From positions 930,001 through 994,000 of the forward strand of contig JAWKZW010000001.1 of assembly GCA_041395725.1 (NCBI GenBank): a DNA stretch of 64,000 nt. Reading direction: 5' to 3'. The translations under genes and the position numbers were made by a program. Positions 1 to 9,296 of this stretch are shown piece by piece (the stretch's first letter is position 1; each line of letters starts with the position of its first letter). This DNA comes from Gammaproteobacteria bacterium (lineage in GTDB: Bacteria; Pseudomonadota; Gammaproteobacteria; Pseudomonadales; Pseudohongiellaceae). The notes under the pieces were generated by a model, which saw only the letters and a program-made list of their open reading frames with translations, was not told the origin of the DNA and made no database searches.

Positions 1-335
1 GGCCGACAGGAAAGCCCACAGTGGACACAGCGACGAGTAAAAAAATTAAGGAAAAATCCCTTCACGAAAAATTGTTTGCCACAGCGGGGACAGGCCCGGA
101 TGACCATATCTACGGCAAAAACCGCGTACACCGCCATATAGACAAACATGAGCGTGGTGACACTGCGACGTTCATTCAACAACATGAGCAGAACAAGGAT
201 GTAGAGGGGAAGCGTGTAAAAGCAGACCATCAGCCGGCTGCGCGCTCGTTCGATTCTGCGCAGTTGCTCTTTGAGCTGCCGACTTTCTTCTTCTGATTGC
301 CCGGTTTCCGGCTCTTTACCGTTGTCGACTGTCAC
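1..335 (-). CDS. Membrane protein with C-terminal zinc ribbon (partial, runs off left edge)
   Basis: Reading the minus strand from a GTG at 335 gives an uninterrupted frame to base 1. It encodes a charged, probably helical N-terminus rich in Glu, Gln and Arg, then two hydrophobic segments separated by a short Asn-Glu-Arg-Arg loop. Two Cys-x-x-Cys knuckles follow, C-P-R-C and C-V-H-C, a typical treble-clef or zinc-ribbon spacing. I do not recognise the family. The arrangement suggests a small inner-membrane protein with a cytoplasmic metal-binding tail. The frame is open upstream to a TGA near 395 and GTG 335 is the only standard start before the transmembrane part, preceded by a weak purine stretch. 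The C-terminus is missing. The plus-strand frame over the same bases has no recognisable features. Confidence 0.55.
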   Translation of the reverse strand, partial: MTVDNGKEPETGQSEEESRQLKEQLRRIERARSRLMVCFYTLPLYILVLLMLLNERRSVTTLMFVYMAVYAVFAVDMVIRACPRCGKQFFVKGFFLNFFTRRCVHCGLSCR

Positions 336-591
336 TGACTGGTTGCTCTCGATAGTCTCGTAAGTCAGGCGATCCGGGAAATTCGTCAGTCCCGGGAGCC
401 GGGCTCAACGCCATTCTGCACAGCGGGCTCGCCTGGGAGCCGGAGAGTGCCTATAATCGACGACTCTCTCCCTGGCTCAGGGTCAGTCAACAATCTTAGC
501 GTTTCCACAGGACTAAAGCTATGGAACGGAGTTCCTCACAGACCCGAAACTGTCTCGTCACCCTGCCCGCTTCGCCAGTGCAATTCTCCTC

Positions 592-1797
592 ATGCTGACT
601 GTGCGTCTGAAAAAGGGCCGGGAAGCCTCATTGCTGCGTCATCACCCCTGGGTATTCTCCGGTGCAATCGAGTCGGTGGAAGGCAAGCAGACAGCGGGCG
701 AGCCGGCAGAGGTGGTCAGTCACGACCACAAACCCCTGGGTGTAGGCGCCTATTCTCCCCAGTCACAGTTACGCGTGCGTCTGTTCAGCTTCCAGGCCAC
801 CGGCATCGATCGCGCCTTTTTTCGCACTACCCTGACCAGGGCGCTGGCTAAACGGGACAGCCTGCTTAATAACAGCGAGCGCACTGCCTGTCGCCTGGTA
901 TTCGGAGAATCGGATCACCTGCCGGGACTGGTGGTGGACAAGTACGGTGATTACCTGGTGTGCCAGTTTCTGTTTGCCGGGCTGGAGCCCTGGAAAACCG
1001 ATCTGGTCGAATTGCTGGCTGAACTGACCGGCTGTCGGGGTATCTTTGAACGATCCGACACGGCGGCGCGTAAAAGAGAAGGTCTGGAACCCAGTGAAGG
1101 CCTGCTGTGGGGGGAACCACCCCCGGAAACCCTGTTGATTCGCGAAAATGGCCTGCAACTGGAGGTCGATGTCAGGAGCGGGCAGAAAACCGGTTTCTAC
1201 CTGGACCAGGCCGACAATCGCCAGGTTATCAGGCCCTACTGCCAGGGCCGGGAGGTACTCAATTGTTTCGCCTATACCGGCGCCTTCTCCCTGACCGCAC
1301 TGGCCGCCGGTGCCAGGCGGGTAACCAGCGTCGATTCGTCCCGACCTGCACTTGCCATACTGCAGCGTAATATCCATCACAATGGCCTTGACGAAAACCG
1401 TCACGCCACTGTAGAGGCTAAAGTCGGTAACCTGTTAAGAGAATGGCAGACGCAGGGCCGGCAGGCCGATCTGGTGATCCTGGATCCGCCAAAGTTTGCC
1501 GAACAGAAGTCCCAGGTCATGAAGGCAGCCCGGGCCTACAAGGATCTGGCGATGCAGGCGGTGAAACTTATTTCGCCGGGAGGCTTTCTGGTCACCTTCT
1601 CCTGTTCGGGCGCCATCGACCTGAAGCTGTTTCAAAAAATTACCGCCGACGCTTTTCTCGACGCCGGCCGTGAGGGCGAAATCGTCGATTATCTGCATCA
1701 GTCTGCCGACCACCCGATTGCCCTGGCGTTCCCCGAGAGCCAATACCTCAAGGGTCTGATCTGTCGTGTCAACGACCAGGGGACCTCTCCTCAATAA
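592..1797 (+). CDS. rlmI: 23S rRNA m5C methyltransferase RlmI-like
   Basis: Full-length match in architecture to RlmI (E. coli about 396 residues, here 401), which methylates C1962 of 23S rRNA using SAM. The N-terminal ~75 residues form the PUA RNA-binding domain (start LTVRLKKGRE, then HPWVFSGAI). The Rossmann methyltransferase domain follows, with SAM motif I at about residues 222-234 (VLNCFAYTGAFSL), the D298-P-P-K-F motif IV and a T-F-S-C-S-G motif with Cys338 as the likely catalytic cysteine. It stands alone on the plus strand. A good -10 hexamer (TATAAT, 452-457) lies upstream without a convincing -35. Expected to be cytoplasmic and acting on the ribosome. No anomalies seen. Confidence 0.93.
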   Translation: MLTVRLKKGREASLLRHHPWVFSGAIESVEGKQTAGEPAEVVSHDHKPLGVGAYSPQSQLRVRLFSFQATGIDRAFFRTTLTRALAKRDSLLNNSERTACRLVFGESDHLPGLVVDKYGDYLVCQFLFAGLEPWKTDLVELLAELTGCRGIFERSDTAARKREGLEPSEGLLWGEPPPETLLIRENGLQLEVDVRSGQKTGFYLDQADNRQVIRPYCQGREVLNCFAYTGAFSLTALAAGARRVTSVDSSRPALAILQRNIHHNGLDENRHATVEAKVGNLLREWQTQGRQADLVILDPPKFAEQKSQVMKAARAYKDLAMQAVKLISPGGFLVTFSCSGAIDLKLFQKITADAFLDAGREGEIVDYLHQSADHPIALAFPESQYLKGLICRVNDQGTSPQ

Positions 1798-1961
1798 CCA
1801 GCTGACCCTGAAAAATCCGCCGGCAAAGCCCGCCTGCTGTCGGTCTGTAACAAGAGCAGACCATTGCTGCACACTACGCCCGGCGGCATTGTCCGCCTGA
1901 CCGTCGCGGTTCCGCAGGATCTGTGCGGAGAATCTTTACGCAACGGGTTTTTCCCGCGCCG

Positions 1962-4900
1962 TCACCGGGCGCCCGCCTGCAGGCCGAACTCCAGCACCAG
2001 CCAGCCGTCTTCGTCCGGCTCGCCAGCTTGTGATTCACCAGTCCCCAGTTGTGCAGGGTCCAGTTCTCCTCCCGCCAGCAGGAAATCCCTGATGGCAGTA
2101 ACACGGGCTTCGGCGAGCGCTTTCAGCTGCTGATCAGAGACGGACTCCGCGGCAGTCAGACGGCTGCGAAGGTCCTCCACGTAGGCCTGCACATCCGGCT
2201 GGCGGCTGGACAAGGGTTCACCGGTCAATGGATTAGTCACGGTGGTCTCAATGTAATTGGCCGCCTGCAACTCCGCCGGAGAGGGAGTCAGACCAGCCTC
2301 CAGGTACAGGGCTTCCAGGGCCGCGAGACGCCGGTCAGTTAGCGACGATTCCTGATCCGGCAATTCTTCGATACGGGCATTCACCTTCTCGATCATCAGG
2401 CTTTCCTGCAGTGCCTGACGATCGGCTTCCCCCGCCAGCAGCGGTAATTCCAGCACCAGCTCAGGCCGCTGCGCCAGAGCCTGACGCAGCTGGTCCAGCA
2501 CCTGGCGTTCCGGCGGTGCGAGAGCAGCCCGGCCGGCCTGAAATTTTATGTTGCTGATATCGTCTTCCTGCCCCCCCACCAGTGAGCCCAGCAGCCGGAA
2601 CGGCGCAGTCACCAGGTTGGTCAGCACATTGGTGAGAGCCCGGCGTATTGCCGGCCCCAGGTTAAACTCCGGGCTGTTGACATCGCCGCTGACTGGAACT
2701 TCCAGATCGATTACTCCCCGGCTGTCTTTAAGCAGGGCCATTGCCAGATCCAGGGGCAGGTCCATGGCGTCAGGATGCTCAACCCGCGCACCGAGGCTCA
2801 GGTCACGCAACACCACCTGATTATTAGCCGTCAATTGACCGGCCTCCATGAGGTAGGAGAGATCCACGTCCATGTTGCCACTGGCGATTTCACGACCGGC
2901 GAACTTAATAACATAGGGTGTCAGTGGCGGCAGGTCCAGATTGCGAAACTGCAGCTCGATGCGACTCTGCTCCGTAATCGCGAAGGGATTGAAACTGCTG
3001 TCCAGCTGCACCAGGCCGTATTCATCCACATTCCCTTCCAGGATGAATTCAATAGGCTGACTGGACGGCGCCGAGAAACCCTCGGCCGTGCCTGCCAGTT
3101 CACGGATGTCGGCGGCAAACGGAATCGGCAGGTTCAGGTCGGTGAAATGAGACGCGCCGTTGGCTACCTGGATCCGGCCAATGGTCAGTGTCACGGGTAA
3201 TGCCGCTGTGACGGCGGCGGTGTCGGCGTTAGTGTCGGCGTTAGTGCCGGTCGTTGCTTCCAAGGTTGTAGCGGCGGCGGTCGCGGCGACTTCAGAACCT
3301 GAGGTATCGGTTTGCCTGGCGAGCTGGCCGACATTGGTGCTGCCGTCTTCGTCAATCAAAACCCGCGCATAGGGGGAATCGAAAACCAGCTCGGAAATGT
3401 CCAGCGAGTTCCCGGCCAGGGAAAAGCTCACCCCGGTTACCGCTAATTCTGCCAGACTGACCAGAGTTTCCTGTAACCGCTGATCCGCCACCGAGAGCTC
3501 ACGCAGCTGAACATCGCCCCGATAGGAAAAGGGTTCGTCGCCGCTCACCCGCAGCTCGCTCTGAAATTCCAGCAGTGCGCTTTCCAGCTGCACCAGTGCA
3601 TATTCACCGATATAGGGCTGCAGCACCGTCAGATCCAGCGCTGCCAGCGAGGCGCTGGCGTTCAGAACCGGTTCCGGCAGGGCACCCACTTCACCCTGCA
3701 CCTGCAGTTCGCCACCGGAATCGAAGGCCACGCTGACCTGCAGCGGGAACAGGGCCTCTGCCTGATTGCTCAGATCGGTCAGTTCCACATTCAGCTGGAC
3801 GCCGAACTGGCCGGGTGTCTCCAGGCTGCGGTCGCTGAATGTCACCCGATTATCCACCAGCACCAGGCGCTCCAGGCTGAGTTCCCAGGGGGCCCCGGCA
3901 CTGGCCTGATCGGCAGCCGGTGTTGTCGGGCCAGCGTCAGCGTCGCCGGTCATGGCAGCGATCATCTGCTGCAGGTTGATCTGCCCATCGGCCTCACGGG
4001 ACACTGCCAGCTCGACCTGGTCCAGTTGCAGGCTTTCCAGTTCCACGCGATTGTCTGGTATGGCTACACGGCCGTTGCTCACCTGGAGACGACCGGCGGT
4101 CAGAAAGGGCTGGGGCTGTCCCGCCTGCACAGCGGCCAGGTCACTGACCGACAACTGCACCTGATCCAGTGCCAGGACCAGTTGCTCGCCGGACAGGTCA
4201 AGCCGATAATCCAGCCCGGCGTTCAATCTGCCGCTATCGAGAGTCAGTGGCAGGGTGTCCTGCAGGTAGCGGCTGACCACGCCGAGCGAAAAATTCTCCA
4301 GGTTAAGCTCACCCGTGAACAGCGGTGGATTAAGCTGCAGTTCACCACGCCAGCCCAAACGCGCCTGATCTTCAAAGTCAAAGGTCAGGACATTCGAGCC
4401 TTCACTGTCCCGCAACGAGGACAGGTTGGCAATTCGAGCGTCCGTCAGGGTAAGCGTGGTCTCGAAAGGGGTAACGGGTACTTCATCCCTGATAGAGAGA
4501 TTGATATCAGTAAGGCTGATATTTTCAAGCTGGAATGGAAAGGGTTCGCTCGCCTCTTCCGGTTGCAGTTCAGGCGGGGCAGCCGGCCCGGTGGCCGTCG
4601 CCGACCAGGTCTGTGCCAGCCGCGACACTGTATCCAGCCCGTCCTGATCGCGTTCAAAATAAAATTGCAGGCTCTGCACCGACAGTTCGGCAAGCTGTAA
4701 TCTGAGCAGTGCCAGCCTGGTCGGTTGCACGTTGGCAGTTAGTGTCTGCATTTCCAGCAGTGGTCCGGTAGTCCTGTCAACGACCTGCAGACCATCCACC
4801 CGGGCATAGAAAGTAAAAGGGTTGAAGTAGATCGATTCCACCTCGGTGGTCAGACCCAGGCGCTGGTCCGTAATTGACCTAAGCTGTCTTTCCGCCAGCC

Positions 4901-5003
4901 ACGGTACACCGAAAAAGCCTGTCAGAGAATAAACGACCAGGACACCCGCGCACCACCAGGCTGGCTTGGGAATATTCTTAAGAATTTCTTTTACGGGTCT
5001 CAT
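1962..5003 (-). CDS. DUF748 / AsmA-like envelope protein
   Basis: A 1013-residue protein with one N-terminal transmembrane segment (about residues 16-34) followed by a very long beta-rich, repetitive periplasmic region. Recurring patterns such as LxVxNGRVxIPD and LTIGRIQVANG are typical of DUF748 proteins. These belong to the AsmA/TamB-like superfamily, whose members bridge the periplasm and are thought to help lipid or outer-membrane protein transport. An Ala/Thr/Asp-rich low-complexity linker sits around residues 545-590. The C-terminal third contains a helical region rich in Gln, Leu and Arg. The gene is monocistronic on the minus strand, just downstream of the decayed phospholipase gene. 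The family assignment is firm. The lipid-transport role is inference from the superfamily. Confidence 0.85.
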   Translation of the reverse strand: MRPVKEILKNIPKPAWWCAGVLVVYSLTGFFGVPWLAERQLRSITDQRLGLTTEVESIYFNPFTFYARVDGLQVVDRTTGPLLEMQTLTANVQPTRLALLRLQLAELSVQSLQFYFERDQDGLDTVSRLAQTWSATATGPAAPPELQPEEASEPFPFQLENISLTDINLSIRDEVPVTPFETTLTLTDARIANLSSLRDSEGSNVLTFDFEDQARLGWRGELQLNPPLFTGELNLENFSLGVVSRYLQDTLPLTLDSGRLNAGLDYRLDLSGEQLVLALDQVQLSVSDLAAVQAGQPQPFLTAGRLQVSNGRVAIPDNRVELESLQLDQVELAVSREADGQINLQQMIAAMTGDADAGPTTPAADQASAGAPWELSLERLVLVDNRVTFSDRSLETPGQFGVQLNVELTDLSNQAEALFPLQVSVAFDSGGELQVQGEVGALPEPVLNASASLAALDLTVLQPYIGEYALVQLESALLEFQSELRVSGDEPFSYRGDVQLRELSVADQRLQETLVSLAELAVTGVSFSLAGNSLDISELVFDSPYARVLIDEDGSTNVGQLARQTDTSGSEVAATAAATTLEATTGTNADTNADTAAVTAALPVTLTIGRIQVANGASHFTDLNLPIPFAADIRELAGTAEGFSAPSSQPIEFILEGNVDEYGLVQLDSSFNPFAITEQSRIELQFRNLDLPPLTPYVIKFAGREIASGNMDVDLSYLMEAGQLTANNQVVLRDLSLGARVEHPDAMDLPLDLAMALLKDSRGVIDLEVPVSGDVNSPEFNLGPAIRRALTNVLTNLVTAPFRLLGSLVGGQEDDISNIKFQAGRAALAPPERQVLDQLRQALAQRPELVLELPLLAGEADRQALQESLMIEKVNARIEELPDQESSLTDRRLAALEALYLEAGLTPSPAELQAANYIETTVTNPLTGEPLSSRQPDVQAYVEDLRSRLTAAESVSDQQLKALAEARVTAIRDFLLAGGELDPAQLGTGESQAGEPDEDGWLVLEFGLQAGAR

Positions 5004-5085
5004 TGTCGAATTCCACTCGGCGGGTTGTGATAGGCCAGAATTTTAAGCTTCCAGTAGGATAACAGGTTAGCACAGCGTCGCCACT

Positions 5086-5670
5086 TTACAGCTGGCTGGA
5101 CAGCGGTACCAACTGCATCAGCCTGAAGAGAACCCGTTGCCAGAAGCCATGGGCAGGTTCCCGGCCGAGTACCTCCACGCCTGCCTGCCACTCGATCCCG
5201 GCAGTGGTGAGGACCAGATGATAGGCATTCTCTGTCCTGATCATCTCATCAAAGGATCGCCGTAGCGCGGTTACCAGGTCACTCGATACCAGCATGACAC
5301 CCAGTTCGGTATTGAGATACAGAGACCGTGGGTCCAGATTCATGGACCCGAGGAAGACTGCCTTATCATCAAAGAGAATGTACTTGGAATGCATCGTGGC
5401 CAGGGCCTCACCCGAGTCCTACGCCAGCCTGGCGTCCGGGCGAAACTCGTAAAGCTCGACACCCATTTCGAGCAGGCGTCGACGAAACCGTGTGTACGCG
5501 GCGTGGGCGCTGGTGTGGTTGTTGGTTGCCAGCGAATTGGTCAGGATCGTGACTCGCACGCCCCGGTCAATCAATCTCGCGCCGATCTCCAGCAGAGTCT
5601 GATCCAGAGGCTTGAAGTCGTGCCTGATCTGGCGCGCATCAGCAATAGTCTCCCACGGACCCTGTTCTCA
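5086..5670 (-). pseudogene. Decayed phospholipase D / ClsC-type cardiolipin synthase (C-terminal half only)
   Basis: One minus-strand frame carries clear similarity to the C-terminal half of ClsC (YmdC)-type phospholipase D proteins. It reads GPWETIADARQ, then RGVRVTILTNSLATNN and RRRLLEMGVELYEFRP, then an H-x-K-x4-D catalytic motif (HSKYILFD) followed by GSMNLDPRS and a typical C-terminus ending in FWQRVLFRLMQLVP. It is broken by an in-frame TAG at 5421-5419 and by a TGA at 5670-5668. The segment that normally lies between ELYEF and the HKD motif is shortened. The N-terminal half with the first HKD motif is absent and is replaced by a C/G-rich repetitive stretch and REP-like repeats. Only the last 102 residues after an ATG at 5394 could still be translated, and they would lack a complete active site. 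I infer a non-functional remnant. Confidence 0.82.
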
Positions 5671-5857
5671 CCCTGCCCTGCCCTGCCTGCCCCAACAGCA
5701 GGCGCGAAACAGACAGGCTTTGCCCGCCGGTCTGCTCCAGAAAAAGTAGTAATGGCTGGCCCACAGAGACACGGACGGGGCCATTGACGAGGCGGGATAG
5801 CCGTCAGCCATGGTAGCCACCAGGCGAATCCTGTGACTTGAGATAGGTCATGACATA

Positions 5858-5871
5858 GGGGACAGACCACG
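5858..5871. repeat. Inverted copy of REP-like core
   Basis: A 14-base stretch (ggggacagaccacg) that is the exact reverse complement of bases 5992-6005 inside the downstream direct repeat. Together they form a long-range inverted repeat spanning about 150 bases. The core resembles repeats often seen near REP-associated transposases in gammaproteobacteria. That resemblance is from memory, not from a search. Confidence 0.6.
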
Positions 5872-5977
5872 GTTTTCTGCAGAAGTTGTGGTTTATCGTG
5901 GGTGATAGCCTTCTTCTTTACGGGAAAGCTTACCCTGGTCAGCGAACGGAGCAGAGCAGGATTGGCAGACCGCCAAC

Positions 5978-6044
5978 CAGTTCAGATTAAACGTGGTCTG
6001 TCCCCTCTTGAATCAGTTCAGATTAAACGTGGTCTGTCCCCTCT
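5978..6044. repeat. Tandem pair of a 31-bp REP-like repeat
   Basis: A 31-base unit at 5978-6008 is repeated exactly at 6014-6044 (36-base period). The unit contains gattaaacgtggtctgtccc. It ends seven bases before the stop codon of the ABC transporter, and an inverted core copy lies at 5858. No transposase gene is present, so these look like non-autonomous repeat remnants. They mark the decayed end of the phospholipase gene. Confidence 0.75.
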
Positions 6045-6051
6045 GGCCCGT

Positions 6052-7902
6052 CTACTGATAGCCTGCCGCCTGCAACCTGAACAGCTGGGCATACTGCCCC
6101 CCTGAATCCAACAGGCTCTGATGCGAACCCTCTTCGATAATGTGGGCCTTGTCCAGGACGATAATATGGTCCGCCATGCGCACGGTGGAAAAGCGATGGG
6201 AAATAATAATTGAGATCCGATTGGCGGTAAGCTCGCGGAAATGGGCGAAAATCTCCGCCTCTGCCCTGGCATCAATCGCCGCGGTGGGTTCGTCCAGAAT
6301 CAGTACATCGGCCTCACTGCGCATGAAGGCCCTGGACAGGGCGATCTTCTGCCATTGCCCGCCGGAAAGTTCATTGCCGGCCTGGAACCAGGTGCCAAGC
6401 TGGGTGTCATAGCCCTCTGGCAGATCGGCTATAAAGTCCGCCGCCAGCCCCTTTACGGCAGCTTCGGACACCCGGTCCTGTTGATCCAGATGGCGGACAT
6501 CGCCGACACCGATATTCTCGCTTACCAACAACTGGTAGCGGGCGAAATCCTGGAAGATCACGCCGATTTTCTGGCGCAGTGCGTCAACATCCCACTCCCT
6601 CAGATCCAGCCCTTCAAAATAGATGGTACCTTCCGTCGGATTGTAGAGTCGGGTCAGCAGCTTGATCAGAGTAGTCTTACCACTGCCATTCTCCCCGACG
6701 ATTGCCAGGCTTTCTCCTGGGCGGATCTGCAGGTTGACGTTTTCCAGCGCCGGCCGGGTACTGCCAGGATAATAAAAACTCACCTTGTCAAACCTGATGC
6801 CCTGCTCCGGGGCCGGCCCCGCCGCCTTATCCCCGGCTGGCTCCGGAACCTCGTGCTCAAGATATTCGATGAAATTGGACAGGTAAAGGTTATCCTCGTA
6901 CATGCCATTGATAGACGTCAGGCTACTGGTTACTGCCGTCTGTCCCTGACGGAACAGCGCCACGTACATCGTCATTTGACCGATCGTTATAGTTGCGGCA
7001 ATGGCTGCAAAAGCGACCCAGCCATAGGCGAAGTAGAAAGCCGCACTGGCCAGCAACCCCAGAACATAGCCCCAGAAGCCCCGCCGCAGCACTAGGTTAC
7101 GATCTTCGAGGTAGATACGCCGGAAAATATCCACGTAGCGCTGCAAAAAAAGCTTACCCAATTGCAGCAACTTGACTTCCTTCACACCGTCTTCGCGGGT
7201 CAACACCATTTCCAGGTAGATCTGCATGCGCCTTTCCGCGGAGCGGCGACGATAGATACGGAATGCTTCGCCGGAAAATCGTGCTTCGGCAACGAACGCC
7301 GGCACTCCGGCAAGCCCCAGCAGCAATACCGCGTAGGGTGAAAACTGGAACAACAGGCCGCCCACTGCCACCAGGGAGATAAAGTCTTTAATAACGTCGA
7401 AAGTTTTCGTTACCAGGCTCAGGGGGCGACTTGAGGCCTCGCGTCGTGCCCTGACCAGTTTGTCGTAGTATTCTGAATCCTCGAAATGCGCCAGCTCCAG
7501 AGTCAGGGCCTTTTCCAGGATCATCACGTTGACCTTGTTGCCCAACAGAACCCGCAGAATTGACTGACTCACCGTATTGATGCGCTGGGCACCGGTCATG
7601 ATCACCACCAGGCCGGCTTCCAGCAGCACATAGAACAGTACATCACTGCGGGCCTGATCTCTGACGTCACCGCTCTGCTGCACCGCGGTTACCACCGAAT
7701 CAACAATGAACTGGCCGACAAAAGCGATGGCGGCCGGCATCACACCCGCCACCAGGTTGGCCAGCCCGAGTACAATCGTCAGCGCGGCGCTGGTGCTCCA
7801 GACAATCTGCAGCGCCACCTTGCTGTATTTAAACGCCGACAGAAAGCGTGTGAGGCGGGATTCAGGATTTTTACTGTTCAATGTGCCTGGACCAGGATTC
7901 AA
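6052..7902 (-). CDS. ABC transporter, fused permease and ATPase
   Basis: A 616-residue half-transporter. The N-terminal ~340 residues form an exporter-type membrane domain with about five to six hydrophobic segments (clusters near 30-55, 60-85, 155-205, 275-320). The nucleotide-binding domain follows with Walker A G-E-N-G-S-G-K409-T-T, Q-loop (IFQDFARYQ), signature LSGGQ, Walker B VLILDEP and a switch histidine in IIISHRFST. Such proteins usually act as homodimers exporting lipids, peptides or small molecules. The NBD wording (DFARYQLLVSENI) resembles a subgroup found near peptide or antibiotic export genes, but no biosynthetic partner is adjacent. Stop lies beside the REP-like repeat; start ATG at 7902. 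Substrate unknown. Confidence 0.9.
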   Translation of the reverse strand: MNPGPGTLNSKNPESRLTRFLSAFKYSKVALQIVWSTSAALTIVLGLANLVAGVMPAAIAFVGQFIVDSVVTAVQQSGDVRDQARSDVLFYVLLEAGLVVIMTGAQRINTVSQSILRVLLGNKVNVMILEKALTLELAHFEDSEYYDKLVRARREASSRPLSLVTKTFDVIKDFISLVAVGGLLFQFSPYAVLLLGLAGVPAFVAEARFSGEAFRIYRRRSAERRMQIYLEMVLTREDGVKEVKLLQLGKLFLQRYVDIFRRIYLEDRNLVLRRGFWGYVLGLLASAAFYFAYGWVAFAAIAATITIGQMTMYVALFRQGQTAVTSSLTSINGMYEDNLYLSNFIEYLEHEVPEPAGDKAAGPAPEQGIRFDKVSFYYPGSTRPALENVNLQIRPGESLAIVGENGSGKTTLIKLLTRLYNPTEGTIYFEGLDLREWDVDALRQKIGVIFQDFARYQLLVSENIGVGDVRHLDQQDRVSEAAVKGLAADFIADLPEGYDTQLGTWFQAGNELSGGQWQKIALSRAFMRSEADVLILDEPTAAIDARAEAEIFAHFRELTANRISIIISHRFSTVRMADHIIVLDKAHIIEEGSHQSLLDSGGQYAQLFRLQAAGYQ

Positions 7903-7954
7903 TTGCAGGGGGTGGACGGTTTACGCCGCTGTGGTGATAGTAGATTCCAGCAAA

Positions 7955-7983
7955 TAAAAAAGGGCTCCGTTTACTGGAGCCCT
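7955..7983 (-). terminator. Rho-independent terminator
   Basis: Inverted repeat agggctcc (7961-7968) / ggagccct (7976-7983) with a seven-base loop, followed on the minus strand by a run of six T (7960-7955). It lies 61 bases downstream of the exported methyltransferase-like gene and upstream of the ABC transporter, so it should end the first and separate the two. Confidence 0.88.
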
Positions 7984-8043
7984 CTATGATAGCCGAGCAG
8001 TCACCGAATCGCGACGGCCCGGGGCGGTTACCGCAATCCGGCC

Positions 8044-8748
8044 TTAAAGCTTCATCAGTCTGATAACGATCCTGTCGGTATTACGACCGAGACTGGGGTC
8101 GGTGGGGGACAGGGTATGATCGTCGGCGGGATTGTCCAGTACCTGACTCACTCCTACCACCGCAAAACCGGCCTGGGTGACCGCCCTCACCACCTCATCG
8201 AAAGCGATTCGGTGCAGAGCGGCATTGTCGGCGCCAGGAGTCCCCTCATGGTCGATGATCCCGAGAATACCGCCCGGCTTCAGAGCAGTCATAACCTGCT
8301 CCAGAATGCCCTGCGCGACCTGGGGATCCCGATTGTGGAAATCATGGAAGTTCAACGCCGTCATGGCGACATCCACTGAGCCGGGCGCGGCATCGCTGAT
8401 GGCACCTACCAGCTCGACATTTCCCAGGCGATTGGCCCTGGCAGTGGCGACTTCTTCCGCACTGCTGCCCGGTCGGTTCTGCATCAATACTGTACCGTTC
8501 GCACCTACCGCGTAGGACAGCACTTCGGTGTACCAGCCCGTCGAGGCGTTGATATCCAGCACTGTCATCCCCGGTTCAACACCAAAAAAGTCCAGCACCT
8601 GAGGTGCCTTGCGGCTGGCATCCCGCTCTTTATCCGCAGCAGGCCGGTCCGGGTTGGCCATAGCCTGTTCCAGACTGGCAATATCCAGTGCCGATGCGGT
8701 ACTGCAAACCAGGCATGCTGCTGCCAGCAGGGAGGAAATGAATTTCAT
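8044..8748 (-). CDS. Exported class I SAM-methyltransferase-like protein
   Basis: A 234-residue protein starting with a classic signal peptide (about residues 1-20, ending ASA before LDIAS). A Rossmann methyltransferase-like fold follows: GVEPGMTVLDINASTGWYTEVL as motif I, then ALNFHDFH and ALKPGGILGIIDHEG. This matches a group annotated as predicted methyltransferases (COG4798-like). The glycine-rich loop is atypical (D-I-N-A-S-T-G-W-Y) and the protein appears to be exported to the periplasm, where SAM is not known to be available, so its activity is uncertain. Monocistronic, with a strong terminator downstream. Confidence 0.82.
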   Translation of the reverse strand: MKFISSLLAAACLVCSTASALDIASLEQAMANPDRPAADKERDASRKAPQVLDFFGVEPGMTVLDINASTGWYTEVLSYAVGANGTVLMQNRPGSSAEEVATARANRLGNVELVGAISDAAPGSVDVAMTALNFHDFHNRDPQVAQGILEQVMTALKPGGILGIIDHEGTPGADNAALHRIAFDEVVRAVTQAGFAVVGVSQVLDNPADDHTLSPTDPSLGRNTDRIVIRLMKL

Positions 8749-9296
8749 AGACTTCTACCTTTTCTCAGTGACTTCAATTTGATTGGGAGTGAATGGCGCT
8801 GGTTGCAGCGCTTATACTTGTTGGGTTTGTCCCACTTTCTATTTATCTAATTATCTAATTATCGATTGATCAGGTTAGTGATCTGTCGATGCGACAGGGA
8901 AGCTGACAGCAATGATGGCGACAAGCCATCGTCCCAGCCGGTCAGCTGCAACAGACAGACCCCGTCGGGCCTCGCAGAGCATAAACCAAGCACGCTACCG
9001 AGTATAGCGCCTGTGAGCCGCTCGCCGCGGCAGGTGGTTAACTCGTAGCTTAGACTGCACTGAATCGACAGCGCAACGGCATTGATCCGCGCAAACCTGC
9101 ACCTGGAGTCAGCAGACTTTGCGGCTGCCCCCCCCGCTGGCAGAAACAGAAACTCTTGCCTGCTGAGCCTTGGCCATTTTCCCAGGGCAAAAAAAAGGCC
9201 GCTGGGCATTGCGGCCATCAGGCTTACTAACCAAGGTTTACGTTATTATTTTTAAGTACAACCTTTGTAGTGCTAGTCTGTTAAGTACTGTTCAAC
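8749..9296. other. Intergenic region
   Basis: A 548-base gap between two minus-strand genes. It holds the terminator at 9189-9216 and short AT-rich direct repeats (tatctaatta) near 8842-8862. The 119-residue minus-strand reading frame at 8859-9218 begins inside that terminator and has no recognisable features, so I do not call it a gene. Bases just upstream of 8748 should hold the promoter of the methyltransferase-like gene, but I see no clear hexamers. Confidence 0.5.
9189..9216 (-). terminator. Rho-independent terminator
   Basis: Inverted repeat ggccgc (9197-9202) / gcggcc (9211-9216) with an eight-base loop, followed on the minus strand by eight T (9196-9189). It lies 80 bases downstream of the 62-residue gene at 9297-9485 and supports that gene being transcribed. 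Confidence 0.85.

Noticed and set aside
21..296. 91-residue plus-strand frame at the left edge
   Set aside because: Antisense to the zinc-ribbon frame, and its sequence has no membrane segment, signal or family motif.
769..1404. 211-residue minus-strand frame
   Set aside because: Lies entirely antisense to rlmI and shows no features of its own.
5858..6044. Intact insertion sequence
   Set aside because: Repeats are present but no transposase frame; only remnants.
8859..9218. 119-residue minus-strand frame
   Set aside because: Begins inside the terminator at 9189-9216; no ribosome binding site, no recognisable domain.
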